A stretch of DNA of 14,719 nucleotides from Actinomycetota bacterium (GTDB lineage: Bacteria > Actinomycetota > Actinomycetes > Actinomycetales > Microbacteriaceae): assembly GCA_009699665.1 (NCBI GenBank), contig WLNS01000021.1:1-14719 (forward strand), in the 5' to 3' direction. The notes beneath the pieces are model-generated. The model saw only the letters and a list, made by a program, of their open reading frames with translations. It was not told the DNA's origin and made no database searches. Positions 1 through 6,291 of the stretch are shown here, in pieces (position 1 is the stretch's first letter; each line of letters begins with the position of its first letter). A program made the translations under genes and the position numbers.

Positions 1-129
1 GGCGACGAGAAAAAAGACTTGCGCCCAGAAACCCAGCCGTCCCATAACGCGGTGCCAGCGCCGCTCGGGCTCGGGAACAATGAAGCGCGTATTTCCTACG
101 AATACGGTCAGCTTGCCGGTGTCTGCCAT
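1..129 (-). CDS. N-terminal part of an unrecognised, probably membrane protein (cut by window edge)
   Basis: Reading leftward from an ATG at 129-127 there is an open frame to the window edge giving 43 residues, beginning MADTGKLTVFVG. It has a polar segment of about 30 residues containing a PEPERRWHR stretch. A hydrophobic run (LGFWAQVFFLVA) then starts just before the edge, suggesting a membrane segment. The ATG overlaps the TGA of the upstream small membrane gene by one base (TGATG), so the two are probably translationally coupled. I do not recognise the family, and the C-terminal part is outside the window. Frame and start are fairly secure because of the stop/start overlap; function is unknown. 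Confidence 0.6.
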   Translation of the reverse strand, partial: MADTGKLTVFVGNTRFIVPEPERRWHRVMGRLGFWAQVFFLVA

Positions 130-293
130 CAGAAACTCAGATCTAGCACGCTCGTGACGTGATGCATGAACAGCAGGCCGACGGCAACGAACCCAACAAA
201 AAACATGGTGAGCACAATCCAACGGGTGCGCACGAGGATAACCACGAGGGCGCACGCAAGCAGCAGGCCAAAAATCAGGGTATCCACGCGCAT
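129..293 (-). CDS. small two-helix membrane protein, 54 aa, function unknown
   Basis: The start chosen is ATG at 293-291, giving MRVDTLIFGLLLACALVVIL and onward. The frame stays open further upstream to 467, but that extension is arginine-rich, runs into the divergent gene at 354 and looks non-coding. The product is almost entirely two hydrophobic segments, roughly residues 5-22 and 26-43, separated by a short RTRW turn. It ends in a short polar tail (HHVTSVLDLSF). It probably sits in the membrane as a helical hairpin. No strong Shine-Dalgarno sequence is visible. Its stop overlaps the start of the next leftward gene, so the pair forms an operon. I do not recognise the family. Confidence 0.6.
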   Translation of the reverse strand: MRVDTLIFGLLLACALVVILVRTRWIVLTMFFVGFVAVGLLFMHHVTSVLDLSF

Positions 294-353
294 CACTTTA
301 GTTGACCAAGGTGAACGCGCAAGGGGGTTCTCATTCGCACGAGAGAATGGAGT

Positions 354-980
354 GTGACCGAACGCCCGCACCGACCCGCGCTTTTTGCTGGGCACGAGTT
401 TTCTGCGTTCGAGGGAGCTGCCGACCCCGCCGTGCGCACGCAGGTGGCGCATGAGAGCGCACGACAACTTCTTGCCCGCGTTCGCGGTGCTGACGATCAG
501 ACCCGCGAGCGTGCCGTGCGATTCGCCGACGACAACGGTATCGATGCACTGGCCGAGCTATGGTCGGTGGCTAGCCCGCACACCCTTCCCGGGGCGCTGT
601 GGCGGGTGTATCTGATTCGCGACCTCATTCGCGGACAGGGCGAGCACATGGCACGGGTTTTTGAATCGGGGGTGCGCAGTTCGTCAACCGCCGATCCGGT
701 GATTGCGGGGGCACCCGTTCCGACGAGTGCTGCCGAGGTGCGCGAACTCGCCGATAACATTCTGAACGGCATTTATGCCGGCGACCTCGCCGATGCTTTT
801 GATCGTGCAGCGGCATTCTGTCGACTGGCCGCTCACGGCGGTGTCGAACAGGCGGGTGCCGTCGAGGGCCACGATGCCGAACAGGCAGCTCTGCTGACGA
901 TGCAAGCGGGGCGACTGTCAGTTATGGGTTCCGAGCTCACCGTGTGTGCGCGGATGTGGCGGGCGGGCAACCTCACCTGA
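354..980 (+). CDS. conserved-looking hypothetical protein, 208 aa
   Basis: A GTG start at 354 gives MTERPHRPALFAGHEF and onward. Purine-rich GAGAG (341-345) and GGAG (349-352) lie just upstream. The protein is soluble, mostly helical in character and rich in Ala, Arg and Glu, with no signal peptide or membrane segment. Notable stretches are GIDALAELWS (about residues 62-71), SPHTLPGALWRVYLIRDLIR (about 74-93), ADNILNGIYAGDLADAFDRA (about 132-151) and the tail CARMWRAGNL. My impression from memory is that Microbacteriaceae carry proteins of this length and motif pattern, sometimes labelled RNA polymerase beta subunit; nothing in the sequence supports that label. It is convergent with pstB and divergent from the small membrane gene. 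Real gene: likely. Function: unknown. Confidence 0.75.
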   Translation: MTERPHRPALFAGHEFSAFEGAADPAVRTQVAHESARQLLARVRGADDQTRERAVRFADDNGIDALAELWSVASPHTLPGALWRVYLIRDLIRGQGEHMARVFESGVRSSSTADPVIAGAPVPTSAAEVRELADNILNGIYAGDLADAFDRAAAFCRLAAHGGVEQAGAVEGHDAEQAALLTMQAGRLSVMGSELTVCARMWRAGNLT

Positions 981-1021
981 GTGACTTTATGCACTGCTAT
1001 TGAGCCGATTACACTGGGGAG

Positions 1022-1103
1022 TGCCGAACCGCAGTAACCCCGGGCTCCAATATTCGCCGCTTCGAGCGGCCTCGCGCCGAGAGGCGTTCACTGCGGTTCG
1101 GCA
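1022..1103. repeat. 82-bp structured element with perfect 14-bp terminal inverted repeats
   Basis: TGCCGAACCGCAGT at 1022-1035 is matched perfectly in reverse complement by ACTGCGGTTCGGCA at 1090-1103. Between the arms lie two smaller hairpins: GCCGCT-TCG-AGCGGC at 1056-1070, and GCCTC/GAGGC at 1069-1073 and 1081-1085 with a 7-base loop. The two inner hairpins share bases 1069-1070, so both cannot be complete at once. There is no U-run after the outer stem, and I see no target-site duplication flanking it. It lies between two converging genes, so it may act in RNA 3' ends. It could equally be a small mobile or repeat element. Function is unassigned. Confidence 0.6.
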
Positions 1104-1111
1104 TCTGCCCG

Positions 1112-1185
1112 CCGCCAATTGAGTAGGCCACGCAGTGGCCGCACACCGCCGATTGAGTAGGCCACGCAGTGGCCGTATCGAAATC
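1112..1185. repeat. two tandem copies of a palindromic intergenic repeat (REP-like)
   Basis: A 30-bp unit at 1112-1141 recurs at 1146-1175 with a single mismatch (period 34). Each contains ATTGAGTA followed by the perfect hairpin GGCCAC-GCA-GTGGCC. The right copy continues with TATCGAAATC to 1185, making a full 35-bp unit whose ends (GATT... and ...AAATC) are imperfect inverted repeats. The left copy lacks this tail. From memory, this GATTGAGTA ... TATCGAAATC arrangement around a variable GC-rich palindrome is a dispersed intergenic repeat in Microbacteriaceae and relatives. It begins 7 bases beyond the pstB stop codon, so on that transcript it forms two strong 3' stem-loops and may protect or terminate the message. 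Confidence 0.7.
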
Positions 1186-1192
1186 AGGCGAT

Positions 1193-1972
1193 TTAGCCGA
1201 AGCGACCCGAGATGTAGTCTTCGGTCGACTTTTCGGTCGGCCGCTCAAAGATGGTCGCCGTGTCGTCGACCTCAATGAGGCGTCCCGGCAGTCCCGTGCC
1301 CGCGATGTTGAAGAATGCCGTGCGGTCTGACACGCGTGACGCCTGTTGCATATTGTGCGTCACAATCACGATGGTGTAGTCCTGCTTGAGTTCCTCGATC
1401 AGGTCTTCAATCGCCAGTGTCGAGATGGGGTCGAGGGCCGAGCACGGCTCATCCATCAGCAGCACGTCAGGTGAGACGGCAATAGCGCGGGCGATGCACA
1501 GGCGCTGCTGCTGCCCACCCGAGAGGCTCGATCCGGGCTTGTCGAGGCGGTCCTTGACCTCTTTCCAGAGGTTGGCACCCTTGAGCGACTTCTCAACGAG
1601 GTCTTCGGCGTCGCTGCGCGACATGCGCTTATTGTTGAGTTTTACGCCGGCGAGCACGTTGTCTCGAATCGACATGGTGGGAAACGGGTTGGGTCGCTGA
1701 AAAACCATGCCCACCTGGCGCCGCACGAGAACGGGATCAACGTTGGGGTCGTAGAGGTTTTTTCCGTCGATGGCGACCCGGCCCTGCACGCGTGCCCCGG
1801 GGATCACCTCGTGCATGCGATTCAGCGTGCGCAGCAGTGTTGACTTGCCACAGCCAGAGGGGCCGATGAAGGCCGTCACGGTGCGCGGCTCTATGGTGAG
1901 CGACACCCCTTCTACGGCGAGGAACTTGCCGTAGAACACGTTGAGGTTCTCTACTTCGATGCGCTTTGACAC
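1193..1972 (-). CDS. pstB: phosphate ABC transporter ATP-binding protein PstB
   Basis: This is the ATPase of the high-affinity phosphate importer. It forms a dimer on the cytoplasmic face of PstC/PstA and powers uptake of phosphate delivered by PstS. The 259-residue length is normal for PstB. Visible motifs are Walker A GPSGCGKST (37-45), Q-loop Q92, the PstB-type FQRPNPFP (91-98), signature LSGGQ (150-154), Walker B VLLMDEP (170-176) and switch His206 in VTHNM. The start is GTG at 1972-1970, with AGAAGG six bases upstream. It follows pstA after a 29-base gap and is the last gene of the pst operon. It faces the 208-aa gene at 354-980 tail to tail. Expression probably depends mostly on the PHO-box promoter before pstS. 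Confidence 0.97.
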   Translation of the reverse strand: MSKRIEVENLNVFYGKFLAVEGVSLTIEPRTVTAFIGPSGCGKSTLLRTLNRMHEVIPGARVQGRVAIDGKNLYDPNVDPVLVRRQVGMVFQRPNPFPTMSIRDNVLAGVKLNNKRMSRSDAEDLVEKSLKGANLWKEVKDRLDKPGSSLSGGQQQRLCIARAIAVSPDVLLMDEPCSALDPISTLAIEDLIEELKQDYTIVIVTHNMQQASRVSDRTAFFNIAGTGLPGRLIEVDDTATIFERPTEKSTEDYISGRFG

Positions 1973-2001
1973 GTCGTACCTTCTTCTGTGGTGGGGTCTG
2001 G

Positions 2002-3072
2002 TTAGCGGCTGCCCTTGGGGGCGAGCACGCGGGCAAGAATGCGGGCAATGAGATTGAGCAGCAGGACGATGATGATCAGCACGAGTGCACCCGTCCAGGC
2101 GCGGTCGATGTAGGCCTGGGCGTCGGCGCCTTGGATGGTGTACTGCGTGTAAACGAACACAGGCAGCGTTGTCATGCGTTCGTGGAACAGGTCGTAGTTC
2201 ATGCTCGTGCTCAGTCCGGCGATGATCAGTAGCGGTGCCGTCTCACCAATGATGCGCGCCACCGAGATCATGACACCGGTGATGATGCCGGCAATCGCCG
2301 TGGGCACCACAACCTTGACGATGGTGAGCCACTTGGGAACGCCCAGCGCCAGTGACGCCTCCCGCAGTTCATTGGGCACGAGCTTGAGCATCTCTTCGGT
2401 CGAACGAACAACGACTGGGATCATCAGCAATGACAGCGCCACGGCGCCACCGATGCCAAAACGGATGCCCGGCCCAAAGACCAGCGCGAACAGCGCGAAT
2501 GCAAACAGGCCGGCAACGATTGACGGAATACCGGTCATCACATCGATCAGGAACGTGATCGCGCGGGCGAGGCGCCCCTTGCCGTATTCGACCAGATAAA
2601 TGGCTGTCATGATGCCAATCGGCACCGAGATGAGTGATGCTGCCGCCGTCACATAGAGCGTTCCGATGATGGCGTGCAGACCGCCGCCACCGGCGCCGAC
2701 AACATTGCGCATCGATGACGAAAAGAATGAGATGTCGAGTCGATTGATGCCGTCGGCGGCCGTCGTGGCCACGAGTGAGATGAGGGGAATGAGCGCAATC
2801 AAGAACGTTGCCGTAATCACGCCGGCCATCACGCGGTCGGTCGACTTGCGACGGCCCTCGACGATGCGACTGATCACGCCCGCAAGAACGAGGTAAAGAA
2901 TCGCACCCACGATGACGGCCCCCGCCACATTGAAGTCGGGGGTCACGCGTGCCAGAGCGAGAGCAAGAAAGATGACGGCAGCGGCAACGAATGACGCACC
3001 AAAAACGATCCAGGTAAAGCTGCGGGGCAGCGTGCGCCCGCTGATCACCGCGGCTTCAGAAGTGAAGGTCAT
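2002..3072 (-). CDS. pstA: phosphate ABC transporter permease PstA
   Basis: This is one of the two membrane subunits of the phosphate importer. The EAA-type loop that docks onto PstB is REASLALGVPKWLTIVKVVV, residues about 237-256, followed by the PstA-like RIIGETAPLL (273-282). At 356 residues it is longer than the roughly 300 of the classical protein. The extra length is N-terminal: two hydrophobic segments at about 20-41 and 48-70 precede the first core helix at about 82-102. This layout is, as far as I recall, common in actinobacterial PstA. The core permease segments follow from about residue 133. The ATG shares its A with the pstC TAA (TAATG), indicating translational coupling. Confidence 0.95.
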   Translation of the reverse strand: MTFTSEAAVISGRTLPRSFTWIVFGASFVAAAVIFLALALARVTPDFNVAGAVIVGAILYLVLAGVISRIVEGRRKSTDRVMAGVITATFLIALIPLISLVATTAADGINRLDISFFSSSMRNVVGAGGGGLHAIIGTLYVTAAASLISVPIGIMTAIYLVEYGKGRLARAITFLIDVMTGIPSIVAGLFAFALFALVFGPGIRFGIGGAVALSLLMIPVVVRSTEEMLKLVPNELREASLALGVPKWLTIVKVVVPTAIAGIITGVMISVARIIGETAPLLIIAGLSTSMNYDLFHERMTTLPVFVYTQYTIQGADAQAYIDRAWTGALVLIIIVLLLNLIARILARVLAPKGSR

Positions 3073-4019
3073 TAGTTCGCCCCCGAGAATTCTTTGCGCC
3101 GGTTGATGACCAAGCGAGCGAGCGCGTTGACCACGAAGGTGATCACGAACAAAACTAGGCCCGTCGCAATCAGAGCGTTGATGCCCAGCCCGGTCGCCTC
3201 AGGAAAGCGCAGGGCGATGTTTGCCGCAATGGTCGTGGGGTTCTGCGACTGCAGAAGAGCAAACGAAATGAGAATCGACGGTGAGAGCACCATGGCGACG
3301 GCCATGGTCTCACCCAGCGCTCGGCCTAGCCCGAGCATGGTGGCGCTAATGATGCCGGCCCGGCCGAAGGGCAAGACGGCCATGCGAATGACTTCCCAGC
3401 GCGTCGCCCCGAGGGCGAGAGCAGCTTCTTCGTGCAGGAGGGGCGTCTGCAAGAAGACTTCACGGCACAGGGCGGTGATGATCGGCAGAATCATGACCGC
3501 CAGCACGACGGCGACGGTGAGCACCGTGCGTCCCGTTCCCGAAACGGGACCAGCAAAGAGCGGGAACCAACCCACGTTGTTGACCAGCCACTCGTAGAGC
3601 GGGCGCACCGCGGGCGCGAGCACGAGGATGCCCCACAGGCCATAAACCACCGATGGAATGGCGGCCAACAGGTCGATGGCGTAGCCGAGTCCTTGAGCCA
3701 GCTTGCGCGGTGCATAGTGTGAAATAAAGAGCGCAATACCAACGGCGAGGGGCAGAGCAAAGAGCAGGGCAAGAAAGGCCGCCCAGACGGTTCCGAAGAT
3801 GAGCGGCGGAACGTAGGGCCAAAAATCTGTTCCATCGCGCTGGAGTTCCTCGGGCGACGCCACAAGAGCCGGCATTGCCTTGGCGATCAAAAAGATGGCA
3901 ACGGCAGCTAGGCCAGCGAGAATCAGAACCCCCGCAGCCATGGCTACGGCCTGAAACACCCGATCTCCGAGTCGAGCTTTCGCTCGTGCGGTGATGTTCG
4001 TTGCGGTCACAGTAGCCAC
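3072..4019 (-). CDS. pstC: phosphate ABC transporter permease PstC
   Basis: This is the second membrane subunit, pairing with PstA to form the phosphate channel. The protein has 315 residues, normal for PstC. A first helix lies at about 23-46, then an extracytoplasmic stretch. The core follows, starting FWPYVPPLIFGTVWAAFLA. Typical PstC segments are AIDLLAAIPSVVYGLWG (about 114-130) and the cytoplasmic EAA loop EEAALALGATRWEVI (197-211), which contacts PstB, followed by LGRALGETMAV (231-241). The start is GTG at 4019-4017 with a weak AAGAAAG upstream. The gene follows pstS after 91 bases that contain a strong stem-loop, which probably lowers its expression relative to pstS. It overlaps pstA by one base. 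Confidence 0.95.
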   Translation of the reverse strand: MATVTATNITARAKARLGDRVFQAVAMAAGVLILAGLAAVAIFLIAKAMPALVASPEELQRDGTDFWPYVPPLIFGTVWAAFLALLFALPLAVGIALFISHYAPRKLAQGLGYAIDLLAAIPSVVYGLWGILVLAPAVRPLYEWLVNNVGWFPLFAGPVSGTGRTVLTVAVVLAVMILPIITALCREVFLQTPLLHEEAALALGATRWEVIRMAVLPFGRAGIISATMLGLGRALGETMAVAMVLSPSILISFALLQSQNPTTIAANIALRFPEATGLGINALIATGLVLFVITFVVNALARLVINRRKEFSGAN

Positions 4020-4056
4020 GATACTTTCTTAGTCGACCTAAGGGTTAGTGAGAAAT

Positions 4057-4096
4057 GCCCGGCCCGAGAAATTCTGGTGAACTTCTCGAGCCGGGC
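4057..4096 (-). terminator. stem-loop between pstS and pstC (partial terminator or mRNA-stabilising hairpin)
   Basis: Positions 4057-4070 and 4083-4096 form a 14-bp stem with one mismatch (C4064 opposite A4089) and a 12-base loop. On the transcribed minus strand it starts 14 bases past the pstS stop. No U-run follows, so it is not a canonical intrinsic terminator. The likely role, by analogy with other binding-protein transporter operons, is to let more PstS than PstCAB be made, either by leaky termination or by protecting the pstS message from 3' decay. The structure is clear; the role is inferred. Confidence 0.65.
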
Positions 4097-4110
4097 GGGG
4101 TATTCAGGTG

Positions 4111-5199
4111 TTACTTGACGGCAGCGATGATGGCTGTGGCCACCGCAGAGTTGTCAGCGGTCATCGGGGCACCACCCACACCAGCTGAAACAGCCTGGCC
4201 GGCAGCGCTCACGATGTAGCCGAGGTAACCCTTGATCAGCTCAACGTTGGCGGCGTCAGCGTACTGCTGGCAACCAATGATGTAGCTCACCAGGATGAGC
4301 GGGTAGGTGCCGGCGTCGGTCGACTTGCGGTCAACACTCACGGCCATGCTGGTCTTCACGTCGCGGCCGTCGAGCGGCTTCGAAGCGGCGTACGAGGCAG
4401 CGGCACCGTCAGCAGACGGGGCAACAAACTTCTCGCCTACCTTGACGTTGGCAACGCCGAGCTTGCCGGCCTTCGACAGGTCGATGTAGCCGATCGTGCC
4501 CACGCCACCGGTGACGGTGTCTGACATGCCCGAGGTCTTGTCGGCAGCTTCACCTACGGTGATGTCTGCGGGCCAGACCTTGTCGGCCTTCCACGTCCAT
4601 GCATCCGAAGCTGCCTTCGAGAGGTACTCGGTGAAGTTCTTCGTGGTTCCCGACTCGTCCCCGCGGTGAACAGCGGTGATGGCGGTTGCCGGAAGCGTCA
4701 CGCCGGCGTTAAGAGCCGCGATAGCAGGGTCGTTCCACGTGGTGATCTTGCCAGCAAAGATGTTGGCAATCGTGGCTGCATCGAGGTTGAGCGAATCGAC
4801 ACCGTCGACGTTGTAAACAACGGCGATGGCCGAGATGTAGTCAACGACCTCGAAGGGCATCGTGTCGGGCACACAGGCGGCAAACGTGCCCGCGAGCTCT
4901 TCGTCCTTGAGGGGCGAGTCGCTGCCGGCGAAGAGTGCTCCGCCGTCCATGAATGCGGTGACGCCAGCGCCAGAGCCCTGGGGGTCATAGGTAATGGTGG
5001 CCTTGGGGTTGCTGGTCTGGAACGCGGCAATCCACGCTTCCTGAGCAGCGCCCTGGGCGCTAGAACCCACGCCGGCAATGCTGCCGGAGAGGTTAGAGGG
5101 GACGCCTCCGCCATTTTCGTTGGCGGCGCAGCCCGAGAGAACGAGAGCGGATGCGGCGGCCACAGCAGCAACTGCGAGGCCTGTGCGAGTGATCTTCAC
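4111..5199 (-). CDS. pstS: phosphate-binding lipoprotein PstS
   Basis: This is the extracytoplasmic phosphate-binding subunit of the Pst importer, anchored to the membrane by a lipid. I place the start at GTG 5199-5197. It follows AAGGGA by eight bases and makes the first residues a proper signal peptide (VKITRTGLAVAAVAAASALV) ending in lipobox LSGC with Cys24. An in-frame ATG at 5253 would add 18 polar residues before the signal peptide and is less likely. The mature part begins AANENGGG, then SGSIAGVGSSAQGAAQEAW, the usual PstS opening, with YDPQGSGAG and HRGDESGTTKNFTEYL ligand-loop motifs further on. The length of 362 residues is normal. It is first in the pst operon and sits behind a clear PHO box. 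Confidence 0.95.
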   Translation of the reverse strand: MKITRTGLAVAAVAAASALVLSGCAANENGGGVPSNLSGSIAGVGSSAQGAAQEAWIAAFQTSNPKATITYDPQGSGAGVTAFMDGGALFAGSDSPLKDEELAGTFAACVPDTMPFEVVDYISAIAVVYNVDGVDSLNLDAATIANIFAGKITTWNDPAIAALNAGVTLPATAITAVHRGDESGTTKNFTEYLSKAASDAWTWKADKVWPADITVGEAADKTSGMSDTVTGGVGTIGYIDLSKAGKLGVANVKVGEKFVAPSADGAAASYAASKPLDGRDVKTSMAVSVDRKSTDAGTYPLILVSYIIGCQQYADAANVELIKGYLGYIVSAAGQAVSAGVGGAPMTADNSAVATAIIAAVK

Positions 5200-5273
5200 G
5201 TAGGTATCCCTTTCAGAGATGTCTTGGTGTTGGAATGTCACGAGGTGCGACAACCATCACGCTAGGTTCTCTG

Positions 5274-5291
5274 AGATAACCGCGGCTATCT
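5274..5291. promoter_or_regulatory. 18-bp dyad next to the pstS PHO box
   Basis: Positions 5274-5291 read AGATAACCGCGGCTATCT. This is palindromic except for one pair (A5279 and C5286), centred on CCGCGG. It abuts the PHO box on the side nearer pstS, within the likely promoter. It could be an operator for a second regulator or simply be part of the promoter; no known site is matched with certainty. Confidence 0.4.
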
Positions 5292-5313
5292 TGTGGGTGA
5301 ACGGTAGGTGAAC
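5292..5313 (-). promoter_or_regulatory. PHO box of pstS (RegX3/PhoP-type binding site)
   Basis: On the minus strand there are two head-to-tail 11-base units with no gap: GTTCACCTACC (5313-5303) and GTTCACCCACA (5302-5292). The 11-base period and GTTCACC core match the actinobacterial PHO box bound by PhoP in Streptomyces. A degenerate GTTACC lies 21 bases further upstream (5334-5329), one base out of phase. In such promoters the box takes the place of the -35 element. A TAGCGT (5264-5259) is one possible -10, with low certainty. The site ends 92 bases before the pstS start codon and should make the pst operon phosphate-starvation inducible, presumably through the RegX3 encoded at 14072. Confidence 0.8.
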
Positions 5314-5343
5314 GGCTCTCACTCTTCTGGTAACGGTCGCGAC

Positions 5344-6291
5344 CTAGACCGAGCTGTCGTGTGATTCGATGGCCACGATTCCCGTTTCAGGATGTTTCCG
5401 ATCGAGGTGCAAAACGGTGAAAGACGCCGTCTCGAGAGAAGCGGCAGCGGCCAGCACCGAGTTGTGCGGCGTGCCCGTGGCGAGAGCAATCTCGCGGATA
5501 ATTTCGGGTATCACTGGGCCATGGCTGCAAATGACCGTCGTCTCTCGTTTGTCGATTCGTTTCGCGATGAGCTGGGCAATCTCGTCGCGATCCTCGAGGT
5601 AGGCGTGTTGCGAGATGTCGTCGCGAAAGCGCACCTTCTTGTTCATCGTGTGGGCCACGGGCTCGATTGTTTGTCGGCAGCGCAGGCTAGAACTTGAGAT
5701 GAGCTTCTTGGGTTCCCACGCCGTCAGTGACGGCACGATGTTTTGAGCCTGGCGCCGACCTCTATCTGAGAGCGGGCGCGTTTGATCTTTGCCGATAAAC
5801 GTGGCGGGGTCAAGCGCCTTGGCGTGGCGCAGAATCACCAGAGAGAACGTATCTAGTGCGCCCTGGCGCCAGAGCGATTCAAAATTGTCAAGGATAACTT
5901 TGTCGGGTTCATACGAGAGGCGTTCGCGGGCTTTCTTGATGCTGAGCCACTGCAGACCGTCGACTTCATCATTTGCCACGAAGGTGGATCGCTTCACGGT
6001 CTTGTTGCTCACCCGGGCGGCCCAATAGTGCACGACCTTCTGTTGACCATTCGATAGCGCATAGTCGGTTACTCCCACGGGAGCACCGAGCGAAATAGAG
6101 TATCCGGTCTCTTCGGCGACTTCGCGAACACACGTTTGCGGCAACAGCTCACCAGGATCAACTTTTCCCTTGGGGAACGAGTAGTCCTTGCGCTGCGTGC
6201 GGTGAATCACGAGAACGGCAACGCTATCGCCTTTTTTGCGCCAACACACCGCCCCGGCCGCGTAGATGATGTCGGGGTCGAAGGCTTTCAC
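5344..6291 (-). CDS. mutT1: MutT1-type two-domain Nudix hydrolase / histidine phosphatase
   Basis: An N-terminal Nudix domain (about residues 8-140) carries the full box GX5EX7REUXEEXGU at G42-Y64, with REVAEETGY at 56-64. A C-terminal histidine-phosphatase domain of SixA/phosphoglycerate-mutase type (about 150-310) has the catalytic LRHA (His156), SSLRCRQT (201-208) and the second His257 in CSHGP. This is the architecture of mycobacterial MutT1, which hydrolyses 8-oxo-guanine nucleotides and diadenosine polyphosphates. That activity is known for the family, not shown here. It starts at GTG 6291-6289, overlapping the ppk stop by four bases (GTGA), so it is coupled to ppk. The ppk/mutT1 neighbourhood also occurs in mycobacteria. 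Confidence 0.9.
   Translation of the reverse strand: MKAFDPDIIYAAGAVCWRKKGDSVAVLVIHRTQRKDYSFPKGKVDPGELLPQTCVREVAEETGYSISLGAPVGVTDYALSNGQQKVVHYWAARVSNKTVKRSTFVANDEVDGLQWLSIKKARERLSYEPDKVILDNFESLWRQGALDTFSLVILRHAKALDPATFIGKDQTRPLSDRGRRQAQNIVPSLTAWEPKKLISSSSLRCRQTIEPVAHTMNKKVRFRDDISQHAYLEDRDEIAQLIAKRIDKRETTVICSHGPVIPEIIREIALATGTPHNSVLAAAASLETASFTVLHLDRKHPETGIVAIESHDSSV

Noticed and set aside
294..467. Upstream extension of the small membrane gene to an ATG at 467
   Set aside because: The extra 58 residues are basic and unstructured and overlap the divergent 354-980 gene; the ATG at 293 gives a clean two-helix protein.
1112..1175. CRISPR-like direct repeats
   Set aside because: There are only two copies, the spacer is 4 bases and the repeat is an intergenic palindrome, so this is not a CRISPR array.
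5200..5253. Upstream ATG start for PstS
   Set aside because: It would put 18 polar residues before the lipoprotein signal peptide; the GTG at 5199 has a good ribosome site and an ideal signal peptide.
4666..5265. Plus-strand open frame of 199 codons opposite pstS
   Set aside because: It is antisense to pstS, which has clear family motifs; the translation looks like a reverse-frame shadow.
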